NCBI GenBank assembly: GCA_033558025.1
Contig: JAUCEF010000005.1
Coordinates: 4,092,001 to 4,156,000 of the forward strand
Length of the DNA stretch: 64,000 nucleotides
Direction: 5' to 3'
DNA from: Phytophthora sp. 'mugwort'
Lineage: Eukaryota; Oomycota; Peronosporomycetes; Peronosporales; Peronosporaceae
Part shown: in pieces, positions 34,199 through 44,576 of the stretch
Numbering within the stretch: the stretch's first letter is position 1
Layout of the letters: each line of letters starts with the position of its first letter
The notes under the pieces: generated by a model
What the model saw: only the letters and a program-made list of their open reading frames with translations
Databases searched by the model: none
What the model was told of the DNA's origin: nothing
Made by a program: the position numbers and the translations under genes

Positions 34199-35489
34199 AC
34201 CAAGCGATCTAAAAAAAAAATATCGATGCCATTTTCAAGTTTGTGAAGTATAATTGTGAATGGGGTGTGGCTGGGGTTTCATGGTATAACGCCTGACGTG
34301 TTCTTTAGCATCGAGAACGTAACTTATTATCCCCCTGCATCGAGTGCGTTGCCCCTAACAAACAATCGATCGGTTTTAGCAGCCCTAGGAGCCTCCGGTC
34401 AGCAAAACCGTCGAGTATCTGCTCGTTGAAATGCTCACTTTATTCCGAAAAATGAAGTGGCGAATACAATGGAACATATTCGTCGTCGTTGGTGTGAACG
34501 AAGCTGCTGGTCTTGACGGCGAGCTGTTCTTCATCGACAACCTCCGTGCCAGCGGTACTTCCGTCTTGCTCGGACCTGACGCACTCCACTTGCGTTCCGA
34601 TCCCGAATATGAAGTTCATGGAGTACAGCTTTGTGCTCAGCTCCGGAGCTTGGAAACAGTGGAGAGCGCTTCGGTTGTCGAAGTACCAAGCGCACAAGTT
34701 GGTAAGTGCTGCACGATAGATTATCTAAATCTGAAACATTAACAACGTCTTCCTGGTGTTGATTGGTGGATGCCGTCAGCAGTGCTGTGAAATGTGCTGT
34801 AAGCTGAATCATGACGAAAAAAAATGGGCATCATACCCGAAAAGGGTTCAAAACGAGCTACGCTTGCGAGTTTTGCGCTATACAAAACTAAACGATGGAA
34901 CGGACAAGAATCCTGCTTCGAGATGTTTCACGCGGAGCGAAAGATAACCGACCCATGGAAGAATCCAGAAACCATGCAATCGACTAAGCAAACGTGAACC
35001 GAGCCCCATCGCCATCCAGAAACGGTCAGGGTCCTGTGAACAACCAAATCGACGTGCTTCGAGCATCATATTGATGGATAAGGAGCGACGACTTTCTACA
35101 AGGCTGTACACAACCTAAGCGGCATCAATAAAAAATTGTCCTAAACATTAGGACAAACTACAAGGCGGTCACACGAGCGGATGTATTTTTGCGGAGGCGT
35201 GTTTGACGGTGGTAGAGTATTCATACCGCGAATCCCAGTGAGTCTCATCGTGATAGTATAGCGAGCTTACATATCCGACTCTGTTTTTATTGTTGTCCTT
35301 GAGGATACTTCCGAGCAAGACGTCTCAAATTAATTTTTTTTGTCCTAAAAATATCCTTGTTGGGGATACATGTAATATGTTTAACATTATTTTTTGGTTC
35401 CAAAGAAAACCCAAACATCCTATTAGGATATTCGCAACCAGTGTTTTTGGGCCTGCCACAATTCAATTTTCGTGGCTAATAATCAAGCG
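34199..35489. other. Unassigned stretch with decayed coding traces
   Basis: Open frames at 34431-34742 and 34756-34947 look protein-like but have no recognised domain and no agreed frame. From 35113 the DNA is AT-rich with several ATCCTATTAGGAT/TTAGGACAA-like words, probably intergenic DNA before the next gene. Confidence 0.4.
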
Positions 35490-36866
35490 ATGGTCAAGAC
35501 TGTGGGTAGCGGCCAACTCGCTGCCGCGTTCGGCATGGGCGTGGCGGCTGCAATTGCAGCGCAATACGTATACCAAGCTGCGCTCAAGCCTGGTGGCGTC
35601 AGCTTCCGCGCGTCAAAATCCACCGTGACGATGCCCCGCGGGACGGACGCCGCGGCGCAGGAGCTCCTGGAGGAGCAGCTGTCCCGCATCTCCGCCTTTT
35701 TCGGCACTGAAGACTTCGCCAAGGTCAAGGACGCATTCGTGGTGGTCGTGGGGCTGGGCGGCGTGGGATCACATGCCGCACACATGCTAGCTCGCTCGGG
35801 TGTGGGCAAACTGCGGCTCGTCGACTTTGACAATGTCACCCTGTCCTCGCTGAACCGCCACGCCGTAGCCACGCGCGCCGATGTGGGGCTGTCCAAGGTC
35901 GCGGCCATGAAGCATCACCTGCACGAGATCGTACCGGACTGCGAGATCGAGGACAGGGCTGTCATGTTCGAGGTGGAGAGTGCTGACGAGCTGCTGGAAG
36001 GTAACCCGACCTACGTGCTGGACTGCATTGACGATGTCAAGACTAAGTGCGCGCTGCTGGAGGCCGTAACCCGCAAGGGACTCAACGTTATCACGGCGAC
36101 GGGAGCCGGCGCCAAGGCCGACCCAACGCGTTTGCAAATCGGGTCGCTTAAAGACGCTGTCCGTATGTGGTGGCTGTTGCTGCAGCTGGTTGAGCAGTTG
36201 CAAGTACTGACGGTGAGTTTGTGCTGATATGTAGGCGACCCGCTTGCGACGAAGATCCGGTACTTCTTGAAGAAGAAGGGTATTTCGTCCTCGGAGATCA
36301 CGACCATCTTCTCGAGCGAGAAGAGCGTGTGTAAGCTGCTGCCTCTGGACGCCGAGCAGGCGCAGAACCCAGAGGAGTTTGGAAACGTGGAGAACTTCCG
36401 TATCCGTGTGATCCCCGTGCTGGGAACGATGCCCGCGCTCTTTGGACAGTCCATGGCGGCATTTGTGCTGTGCGATTTAGCTGGCAAGAAGATTAACCCT
36501 GAAGCAATCGCGCGGCTATCCCGAGACCAGCGCAACAAGCTGTACCAGAAGCTGCAGCAGCGCGAGCACGTGCTGTTCCACGAGGGTCACAAGATCGAGC
36601 TGGAGAAGGACGAGATCGAATTCGTGTACCAGGAGATCTGGCGGGGTCGCAGCTCCGTCAGCAGAGCGCGCAATGGTGGCCACGACCGGCTCTACTTATC
36701 TCGTTGGCGGGCAGACCGGCCGTTGCACCTGGACAACGTTGTGTACCTGTCGACGAAGGAGCTCGCCATCTTGGATAAGGACGGTGTCGAGGGCTTTGAC
36801 CCCGAGGTGGTTGCCCGCATCGATGCTCGCCTGAACCAGTTCGGCAGCTGGGCCGTTCCTCACTAG
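35490..36866 (+). CDS. E1-like tRNA threonylcarbamoyladenosine dehydratase (Tcd/TcdA type), membrane anchored
   Basis: Two exons (35490-36162 and 36235-36866) with a 72-nt GT..AG intron give 434 residues. The ATG at 35490 is used because the upstream in-frame codon at 35472 is GTG. A hydrophobic Ala-rich segment at about 8-32 is a single membrane anchor, as in yeast Tcd1/Tcd2 of the mitochondrial outer membrane. The ThiF/E1 nucleotide-binding motif GLGGVGSH is at 88-95, followed by 'LRLVDFDNVTLSSLNRHAVA' (about 109-128) and the Asp-rich 'YVLDCIDDVKTK'. TcdA-type enzymes use ATP to cyclise t6A37 in ANN-decoding tRNAs to ct6A. Family members also include a C-terminal region with 'YQEIWRGRSS', seen here near the end. 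Function is inferred from family. No disruption seen. Confidence 0.85.
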
Positions 36867-37113
36867 AAAAATTCTTGAGCTGCACAGCTACATGTACATG
36901 TATCGCGACAATAGGTGAATAGAATCGGCCTAGAATGAACACTTTGCGGTATTATGCACCGATAAATGTGACATGAGCTGTATATTAAACCGGTACCGGT
37001 ATACTGTATATTGCCCCCAGCCGTTACCCACATACCCACATCAGTCATGAGCATCAGTTTAGCAATCCCCCTCGAGAGCTACGCACGACCAGCAGTCCAT
37101 CACCTCATCCACC

Positions 37114-38634
37114 ATGGCCACCACGAAGAAAGTGACCCAGCGGCTCACGCGCGAGTCCTTCGAGCAGTGGATCCAAGGCCTCGACTCCTTCCTCTTCGAC
37201 TGCGATGGAGGTGCGTATGCTGATACTGTTTGGGGACAATGACTTCACCGGCCTAACGAAAAGTTTGCTGCTGGCTGCGATACGACAGTGCTTTGGCGAG
37301 GAGCTGCCCCGATCGAGGGCGCCGCTGTCATGATTAACCTCCTGCGCTCGCTTAACAAGCGCGTCGTGTTTGTGGTGAGTTCAATATGAAGCTGTAGTGA
37401 AGTGAGAGGAATTGCGGATAGTGACGATGTGATGGGGATGTTTCGCATGATGAAGACCAACAACGCCACCAACAGCCGTGCCACCTACGTGAAGAAGCTC
37501 GGTTAGTATTAGTTGATTGGAGTTTGCTGATCTTAAGGAGGTTTTAGAGATTGACGGGACAATTTGATGTGCTGCAGCGTCGCAGGGAATCACCGCGATC
37601 GAGGCCGACATCGTCACGTGCGTTGCGCATCGCCTTAGATCCTGCTTTACTGTTTTTACTGTATAATCTAATTGCTGGTTCTCGAATGGTTGCGTACCCC
37701 AGCTCTGCGTGGGCTACGGTGCAGTACATGAAGCAGCACAAGATTGAGGGCAAGGTGTATATGGTGGGTGAGGCCGGCCTCAAGACGGAATTGGAGCTGG
37801 AGGGCTACCAGGTCAGCGGCATGGAGCACAGCGACATCAAGGGCCTCCCGCACGTGCCGGATATCGACATGGAGACAAAGGCGGTTGTCTGCGGCCTGGA
37901 CAGGTATGATTGTGCATTTGATGTCGTGTTCTCATGAGCAATCGCACAGACGTCTCTGACATCTTGTGTGATTTTTTATTGCAGGTACTTCTCGTACTAC
38001 AAGATGGCGTACGCTACGGCGTGTATCCGTCAGATCCCTGGCTGTCACTTCATTGGCACCAACCCGTGAGTTCGTTTGTATAGATGGTGCGCTTGATCGC
38101 TCTTCTCACAGCTTAAGTATTTTGTGCAGTGATTCGACATTCCCAACGGATGGCGCCATTATCCCGGGCGGAGGCTCCATGGTCCACATGCTGGAGTGTG
38201 CCATTGGCCAGTACGTGCCGGCCTGTCTTGTAATTGATGTGCTGGGTGCTGATCATTGCGTTCCTATTGATGCGATACAGCCCACCTGAGGCTGTGTGCG
38301 GTAAACCGTCGCAAGATCTGTTGCGGACTATTATCGCAACGTACAACCTGGACGCCTCGCGCACGTGCATGGTATGAATTCTCGGACTGCAGTGCGTAAA
38401 GGAAGAGAAGCTGCTGACCTAGTTTATGCCATTCTTGCATTATAGGTGGGTGACCGGCTCTCGACGGACATCGAGTTCGGCAACGCCGGTGGCCTTAACA
38501 CGTTGCTGGTACTGACTGGAATCACGCAAGAGTCGGAGCTGGGCAGCATCGAGAATGCTCTCCATGTGCCTGACCACTACATCGACTCGGTTGATGTGAT
38601 CAACCAGCTTCACGCTGAGACCCTCGAAAATTAA
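37114..38634 (+). CDS. Phosphoglycolate / 4-nitrophenyl phosphatase (HAD superfamily, class IIA)
   Basis: Nine exons (37114-37210, 37289-37374, 37456-37501, 37578-37617, 37703-37903, 37985-38065, 38130-38210, 38281-38371, 38446-38634) splice to 303 residues. Every intron is 64-85 nt with GT and AG ends. HAD motifs are all present: motif I DCDGVLW near the N-terminus, motif II 'TNNATNSRATYVKKL', the catalytic Lys in 'GKPSQDLL', and motif IV 'MVGDRLSTDIEFG' near the C-terminus. The C2-type cap domain lies between motifs II and III. Enzymes of this class remove phosphate from 2-phosphoglycolate and related metabolites or from 4-nitrophenyl phosphate in vitro. Length agrees with eukaryotic PGP proteins (about 300). 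The start codon lies in CACCATGG context. Confidence 0.9.
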
Positions 38635-38842
38635 AGTTTCCACCCCGTGATGTGATCTCGCGGTCTGATTGATTAGCTTGGGACACGGCATTGATGGCCC
38701 TCATGCTTACATCTTGTGATCGTAACCCAATTCAATAGACGCAATCGGGTCGATGTGAGTACAGAACGCGGTTAATAGCCGAAGATTGTTCAGATGGCTA
38801 ACTCACGCCGTGGTATTTACACTATAAACGCCAAAGACTAGC

Positions 38843-41017
38843 CTAAACTGACGGATGTGCGTCTCCCCGAGTCTTCGTTTTCAGTCTAGGAATCGCTCCA
38901 CTACTGCCGCTGTTCACAAAAGCGTCAAACATGGAAAAAGCACCACCACTTGCAACACTGTTAGCACCACCAGCTGGAGTGCCAAACCTGTTTGCATAGG
39001 TAGTCTTCTTTGGTCGAACTGGGGCTGAAGTCAGTCGGCGTGGAGTAGCTGTGTTGTGAGCACTCGCGGCACGGGGGCCAGGTGACGCCGCCTTCGGCTT
39101 GATGAGTCCCGACGAGACGACGGGGGACATCAGAGGGGTTGGAGTCCGCAGATAGCGTGGCATCGGCGACTTGGCCAAACGCTTCGTGATCTCTAGGAAA
39201 TGCAGTTTCTTCGTAGGCGTCACATCACCATCGACAGCCCCCCGCGGTCTCTTTCGTGATGGGGCGCGTAATTTTTCGGGGGAGTCATTGTCGCTGATCA
39301 GTCCGCTGCTGTTCAAGCTAATGCTCAAGTCTCCCTCCTCGATCATGTGGCCGCGTCGAGGTACGTCCGACTCTGTTGTATCACTCGCTAACAACTCTCG
39401 AAATTCAGCCCGCTTCGCCGCCAACGTCTTGGCGGCTTCTTGCTTTTGACCCTTCTTGGTCTTCTTGCCCAAAACTTTTGGAGTGCTCATGTCTTGCAAT
39501 TTGTTCATTCGAGCGAGTAGCTCAGCATTCGCTAGTCGTTGCTTAATCGACATCGTTTCACCCTTTCCACCAACTTTCTTCTTTGTTGGCGGGGCCATAA
39601 CTTGTCCATCTTCTTCAGCTGGTGTCTTTCCAGTCTTTAGCCGGGGCTTCGTCTTTGTTGGTGGACCCCTGCTAGCTTTGTTCCGGACAGTTGTTTTCAA
39701 CATAGCATTGACATCTGCCGCTATTGCTTTGGATTTGTCCACCACCACGCAGTTTAATGCAGCTTTCTTAGGCTTGACTGCGATCGTGGTATGAGCCATA
39801 ACCGTCATAGGAAGCTTTCCTCCCGATGCAGTAGCTCCACTTGAATTCTGATCCTTTCGACGTTTTAGACGTTTCTTCGGTGTCGACGATGACGGCGCGG
39901 GCATTGGCTCAGGCTCACTGTCTCTTTCGTCACTTCCTTCTTGCTCATCTGGAGCAGCACTCTCGGCAGCCTTCGCCTGTCGCCTCGCTTCCGCGTTCGT
40001 GAAGTTGAAATCCAGCGGCGCTCCTCCGTTCTTCCTAGCGAATCGTTTCTGCGGCGTCAGCATCTTTTTCTTCAATGGCGACGGCTGCACACGCTTCGGA
40101 GGTTCTTGGACGACCGGCAGAATCAAACTCGCCATAGACGGCTCGTCATCAACATCATCCGAGTCGCTACCTTTGCCAAGCGACAACATGTTCATCAGCC
40201 CGTCGCCCCGTAGCTCCGGTGGTGGGCTGTCATACCCACCAAGCTCACTGGGGTTCTCCTCTGAAACCGACTCGTCATCTTCAGGTTGTATCGCCGGCAA
40301 ACTAGTAGGGGTAATCCTTTTCGGCAGCACTGGCTTGGTCGTTGGCCGCTGCGCCGGCTCGATCTTGGTCTTAAGCACCTTGGGCTTAACTGCCTTGGTC
40401 TCCTTCTTCCTGCTTTGCACAGGCTCCATCTGGTCGGTCTGCGTGCCATTCACTGCCACCTGCTTCTGCTTCTTCTGTCTCTTTGCTTCCATTCGTTCAT
40501 GTTCCCTGTACAGAGCTGCCTCCTCCCTCCGCTGACGACGTAACGCCTCCGCCTGCTCACGCTCAGCTATCTCGCGCTCCCGCTTCTGCAGCTCCTGGCG
40601 TTTAAGTTTCCGCAGCTGGCGCTTGTACCGCAGCTCCTCTATATCCATTTTCTCCATGAGAAGGATATGCTGCCAAATTTTGCGCAGCCGCTGATGCCGC
40701 AGCTCGATAGCCTCCCACTGTACACAACACAGGCAGCAATGAGTCAGTTAGAAAGCGGCGCATCTCGAAGTCTACGAGGAGAACACGCGTACTTGCAAAT
40801 CGTACGCCTCAAGTAGGAGCTCCTCCGGATATGGTCCTCCAATATGAGTCGTGGTGTCGTCTGGCGACTTCATGCGGGCCTCGCGTCGCCGAGCCGCTCG
40901 AGCACGTCGAGCGTCGTCGCTTTCTTCACGCGCTAGGGGCGATTCAAATTTGAGTCGTTGAGGTGGAGTACACCATTTAGATGGCTGAAGTAGTTCTTGG
41001 ATAGAGAATAGGGACAT
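38843..41017 (-). CDS. Basic, largely disordered coiled-coil protein of unknown function
   Basis: Two exons on the minus strand (41017-40793 and 40717-38843) with a 75-nt intron give 699 residues. The ORF reads through the junction as 'LLLEAYDLQ' then 'WEAIELRHQRLRKIWQHILL'. Residues from about 90 to 170 form a highly charged helical stretch rich in Arg, Glu and Lys, typical of a coiled coil. The remainder is low in hydrophobic residues, rich in Pro, Ser, Lys and Thr with S/T-P sites, and has several bipartite basic clusters that could be nuclear localisation signals. This looks like a nuclear scaffold or chromosome-associated protein, but no known domain was identified. It is transcribed divergently from ARPC1 across an 86-bp gap. 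Confidence 0.65.
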
Positions 41018-41103
41018 TTATCTCTTTACAAGAACAAATTCCGTATCAAAGCAGCTCAATCTCTCAAAAGGGAGTCAGTCGGTACAAACAGCAAGACAAC
41101 ACT
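41018..41103. promoter_or_regulatory. Compact bidirectional promoter region
   Basis: Only 86 bp separate the two divergent ATG codons. The segment contains pyrimidine/AATCTCTC-like words but no clear Inr+FPR match, so both genes probably share short regulatory DNA. Confidence 0.45.
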
Positions 41104-42819
41104 ATGGCAGCAGGGGGCGACGCGAATCTCTTCCAGTTGGCGGACGGCATCTCGTGCCACGCGTGGAACAAGGACCGCTCCAAGGTGGCCATCTGCCCCA
41201 ATTCGAACGAGATCTGGATTTACTCGGGCTGCCACGCATCCGATCCAGCGCTATGGCGCAAGGAGGCTGTGCTCACGGAGCACGACATGCTCGTGAGCGG
41301 CTTGGATTGGTCGCCCGTGCACAACCAGATTGTGTCCTGCTCGCACGACCGCAGCGCTTTCGTGTGGAAGTACGAGGCCGCCTACCGCCAGTGGAAACCG
41401 CTGCTCGTGGTGCTGCGCATCACGCGCGCCGCCACCAACGTCAAGTGGAGTCCTGACGGTGAGAATGGGAATTGAGCCGGGAGATAGTTGATATAAAACT
41501 AACGGCTAGTGACTGGCGACGTGCAGGCAAGAAGTTTGCCGTGAGCAGCGGCGCCAAGTGCGTGTCGGTGTGCTACTACCAGGCGGCGGAAAACTGGTGG
41601 GTCAGCAAGATCATCAAGAAGCACAAGTCTACGTACGTAGCTTCAACTTGACGCCGTTGCTTTTAGTCTCGAGGAAAATTCAGTCTGATGACCTGTTCGA
41701 TGTGTGCAGGGTGACCGACTTGGACTGGCACCCGAACAGCCAACTGCTGGTGACTGGCAGCACGGACCTCAAGTGTCGCGTGTTCTCGGCGCACATCAAC
41801 GACGTTGACGGTCCGCCTGACGCCGGCCCGTTCGAAGCATTGCCGCCGTTCGGTGAGCCCGTAGCCGAGTTCGACAATGCCAGTGCGTGGGTGAACGCTG
41901 TCGCGTGGTCGCCCAAGGGCGATCGCTTGGCGTTTGCTGGCCAGGGATCCTCCATTCACATCGTTCACTTTGGTGCACCTGGCGAGTACCCGACGATTCA
42001 GGTACGTTTTGATATGCGCTGATACGTTATGGTACGGTGGACTAATGCACTGTGGGCTACGCATGGAATGTGATATAACAGTCGATCCGGTTCCCTCACC
42101 TACCGCTGATGCGCATTATGTTCCTGTCGAACTCTGCGATCATTGGAGTAGGTTACGATTTCAATCCTATGCTATTCTCGCAAGATGGAAACAACTTTTG
42201 GTAAGTTTTCATCAAGTGTGTATATTTGCCGTTGTACGGTTGGGACTAACCGACCGAGTCGTCCATTTTTTTCAAATCTAGGTCTTTCTCGGACTTTGTC
42301 GACAAGAAACCAACTGAGAGCGCTGTGAAGAGAAACTCGGGCGGCTTCAACGCTGGTAAGATAGAACTGATCGTTGTGCTTGCGTTGACTGCGTACTGAT
42401 CTTTGTGGGTGCGTACGTAATACTCCAGCTCGGAGCCTATTTGAAAGCAAGGTGACGCGCGGCCAGTCGTCTGATGCCACTCAGCATGACAAGAACATGC
42501 TGTGGATGTACGTTTGGCCTCTCAGGTTGTGTCTTAACGTAAGAACTTGGTGCTTACTACTGATGGCATCTTTTTCATTGGATTGCAGGAAACACGAGAG
42601 CAACATCACATGCATCCAGCCCTATGCACAATCCGCCTCTGGTGGCGTCACGGAATTTTCGACGTCGGGTATGACTTGTTTGAAAGCTAATGAACTCTGG
42701 CTCTGCGAAGCAGTGATTAACTTTCTTTTTGATGATCGTTTATTGTAGCGCTTGACGGTCGTGTTGTTCTGTGGAAACTGAAAAGTTTGAACGTGGAATT
42801 GAACAAGCTTCATCTGTAA
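41104..42819 (+). CDS. ARPC1: Actin-related protein 2/3 complex subunit 1 (ARPC1), WD40
   Basis: Eight exons (41104-41458, 41527-41632, 41710-42001, 42082-42200, 42282-42355, 42429-42507, 42589-42668, 42749-42819) splice to 391 residues. All introns start GT and end AG and are short. The protein is a WD40 propeller with 'SCHAWNKDRSKVAICPNSNEIWIY' split over exon 1, 'VSGLDWSPVHNQIVSCSHDRSAFVWKY', 'VTDLDWHPNSQLLVTGSTDLKCRVFSA' and a final 'LDGRVVLWKL' repeat. An insert typical of ARPC1 (disordered loop near 'KKPTESAVKRNSG') lies before the last repeats. ARPC1 stabilises the Arp2/3 complex and helps nucleation-promoting factors bind, producing branched actin. The first repeats match the family closely. 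Start context ACACTATGG is usable. The nearest gene downstream is on the opposite strand. Confidence 0.93.
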
Positions 42820-43061
42820 AGGAACAGCTCAGGCAAGCGGAAGGCTCTACAATTTACCCGTAGATTTAGGAGCAGCAATATTGCACCCACTGAATCCTCT
42901 AGGCGGAACGAGCCTAATACCAGAACGGGCTACAAACCCACGAAAAGAGGCATTTCTACTGTCTTCGATTGCTCTGCATCCGTCACTCTACGGTATTTGT
43001 CCGCTTAACGTTACTTCTTTTCGTAGTACCTATAAGTACTATAACAAGTGTAACGACACCT
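42820..43061. other. Shared 3' intergenic spacer
   Basis: A spacer of about 240 bp between convergent ARPC1 and SET-domain genes. No gene or terminator motif was recognised. Confidence 0.5.
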
Positions 43062-44471
43062 CTATTCGTACATCCGCTTTAGCCGCCTATAGTCCTGACG
43101 ATACCGGTTTTCAACGACGGAGGCCTGGCGGAAGTCTTTCCACTCCGGGAACTCCGTGAGCAGCACATTCGGGTCGTAAGAGAGCAGCAGCTGGATGCCC
43201 TGGCTTACGTCGTTCAGCGTACGCGCGAGGTCAATATGGTCTGAATTCAGGTATGTTCGCTGAAGTTCGAGCAGCTCATAACTGCTGCGCAGGAACAGGA
43301 TCGAGTATTCACAAACACGCTCAGTCTTCCCACGCAGCAGCAAGTCGCACGAGTCCGCTACCAGCTTGTGGATGCGCATAAATACCACGTGGTCGTGGGC
43401 CACAATCTCCAATGCATCAGACAGCGTCTCAAGCGCTACGGACAGAGCATCGGCAGCACTCTTTGGGTTCGTCTTGATTATCTCTTCCGCACCAGCTAGC
43501 ACCTTCTCCAAGTCTGACATACCTGGTTTCGTGTCGTCACTATCATCAGCTGCACTGGGAGGTGGAGGAAGCACGCTGTCGCCGCGCTGGCAGAGCTTAC
43601 AATCGCATTCGAAGCCGAACTGCTCCCTCAGGTTACTTCGGCGGTTCTCGCGGCTCTGCTCGCGCGGGTACAAGTACGAGATCGTAAGCTGTTCACCCTT
43701 CGCAATAGGTCGTGCCACCCGCACCTCGGAAACTCCATCTTCTGGACCAGCATCTTCCGGAGTAAACTTGACGCAGTTGGGATTGCAGTCGTGGTTGAAC
43801 ATAGCATTATATAAGAACACGCCACTGTCGAAGGCGTTGCACTGCATGGCAAGCACGTTCTGCAGGACCTGGTCGTGCGATAGCGCTAGCTCGCTGAAGT
43901 TCTTGCATAGTTCGTCCACCTGCGGACCGTACTTCTCCCTGCCAGCAGCAAGCAGTTCCTCCGGCAACTCACTAAGCTTCTCAGGGTACAGGTGGCCCAG
44001 GTGCTCCATGATGTCGGCATGGTCCGGTCGAGACAGTACCGATTCCATCGTGGCCAGGAAGAACTCGGGGTCCGAAGTCTCCACGTCGCTCGGCCAGGGC
44101 ACGTACACCTGCTCCACAAGCACCTGCGTACCCGGATTAAGGTCTCTCCTGGCCACGTAGCCGCGCAACCCGCCAACACCATTAAAGCTCGTCACAAGGT
44201 CGATAGGCCCCACCGCCAGCGGCTTGACATCGTCCCAAGGCACATACAGACTGCGCGTGCCTTCACTCGTGGATTCCTGCTCCTCCTTCGCAGCGGATGG
44301 GGTCGCAGCACCGGCACGAACAATGTCCACGACCTCATGCGGCATTACAAGCGGCGTCTCTGTCTCCTCGTCGCTGCTGTCTTCGTCGAAGAGCCCGAAG
44401 GCCGCCTGCACGGACGCGCTAGGCTTGCCAATCATACTGTAACTGGTCGTGACTCGAGTAAATATATTCAT
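43062..44471 (-). CDS. SET-domain protein, SMYD-like lysine methyltransferase
   Basis: A single exon of 469 codons. An acidic N-terminal segment (about 25-80) precedes the SET domain. The N-part of SET is at about 96-120 (GLRGYVARRDLNPGTQVL). The SAM-binding NHDCNPNC motif is at 226-233, the catalytic core 'GEQLTISYLYPR' at 259-270, and the post-SET cysteines 'CDCKLC' at 289-294. The C-terminal half is helical, TPR-like, as in SMYD proteins. No complete MYND zinc finger is visible between the two SET parts. Such enzymes methylate lysines of histones or other proteins. The start could be the second Met (residue 13). The gene is divergent from the CENP-B-like gene across about 105 bp. Confidence 0.85.
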   Translation of the reverse strand: MNIFTRVTTSYSMIGKPSASVQAAFGLFDEDSSDEETETPLVMPHEVVDIVRAGAATPSAAKEEQESTSEGTRSLYVPWDDVKPLAVGPIDLVTSFNGVGGLRGYVARRDLNPGTQVLVEQVYVPWPSDVETSDPEFFLATMESVLSRPDHADIMEHLGHLYPEKLSELPEELLAAGREKYGPQVDELCKNFSELALSHDQVLQNVLAMQCNAFDSGVFLYNAMFNHDCNPNCVKFTPEDAGPEDGVSEVRVARPIAKGEQLTISYLYPREQSRENRRSNLREQFGFECDCKLCQRGDSVLPPPPSAADDSDDTKPGMSDLEKVLAGAEEIIKTNPKSAADALSVALETLSDALEIVAHDHVVFMRIHKLVADSCDLLLRGKTERVCEYSILFLRSSYELLELQRTYLNSDHIDLARTLNDVSQGIQLLLSYDPNVLLTEFPEWKDFRQASVVENRYRQDYRRLKRMYE

Positions 44472-44576
44472 GTAAATTACATGAAATATTCTTTAAATCC
44501 TACGGCATTTTCTCTCCGGTAAACACAATACCGACACCTCCCTTTTGTGTTTTTTTGCCCTCTCGACACGTTGCTC
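44472..44576. promoter_or_regulatory. Divergent promoter gap between SET and CENP-B-like genes
   Basis: About 105 bp between ATG codons. It contains an AT-rich stretch followed by pyrimidine-rich CTCTCC and CCTCCCTTTTG words. No defined element could be assigned. Confidence 0.35.

Noticed and set aside
35472..35489. Upstream start for the E1-like gene
   Set aside because: The codon at 35472 is GTG. The first ATG in frame is at 35490.
40000..40535. 178-codon plus-strand frame
   Set aside because: It is antisense to the coiled-coil gene with Ser/Leu bias typical of complemented Lys/Glu codons.
43366..44160. 264-codon open frame on the plus strand
   Set aside because: It is the shadow of the SET-domain gene, whose motifs (NHDCNPNC, CDCKLC) fix the real strand.
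44547..44576. Upstream start for the CENP-B-like gene
   Set aside because: The codon at 44547 is GTG. The ATG at 44577 is used.
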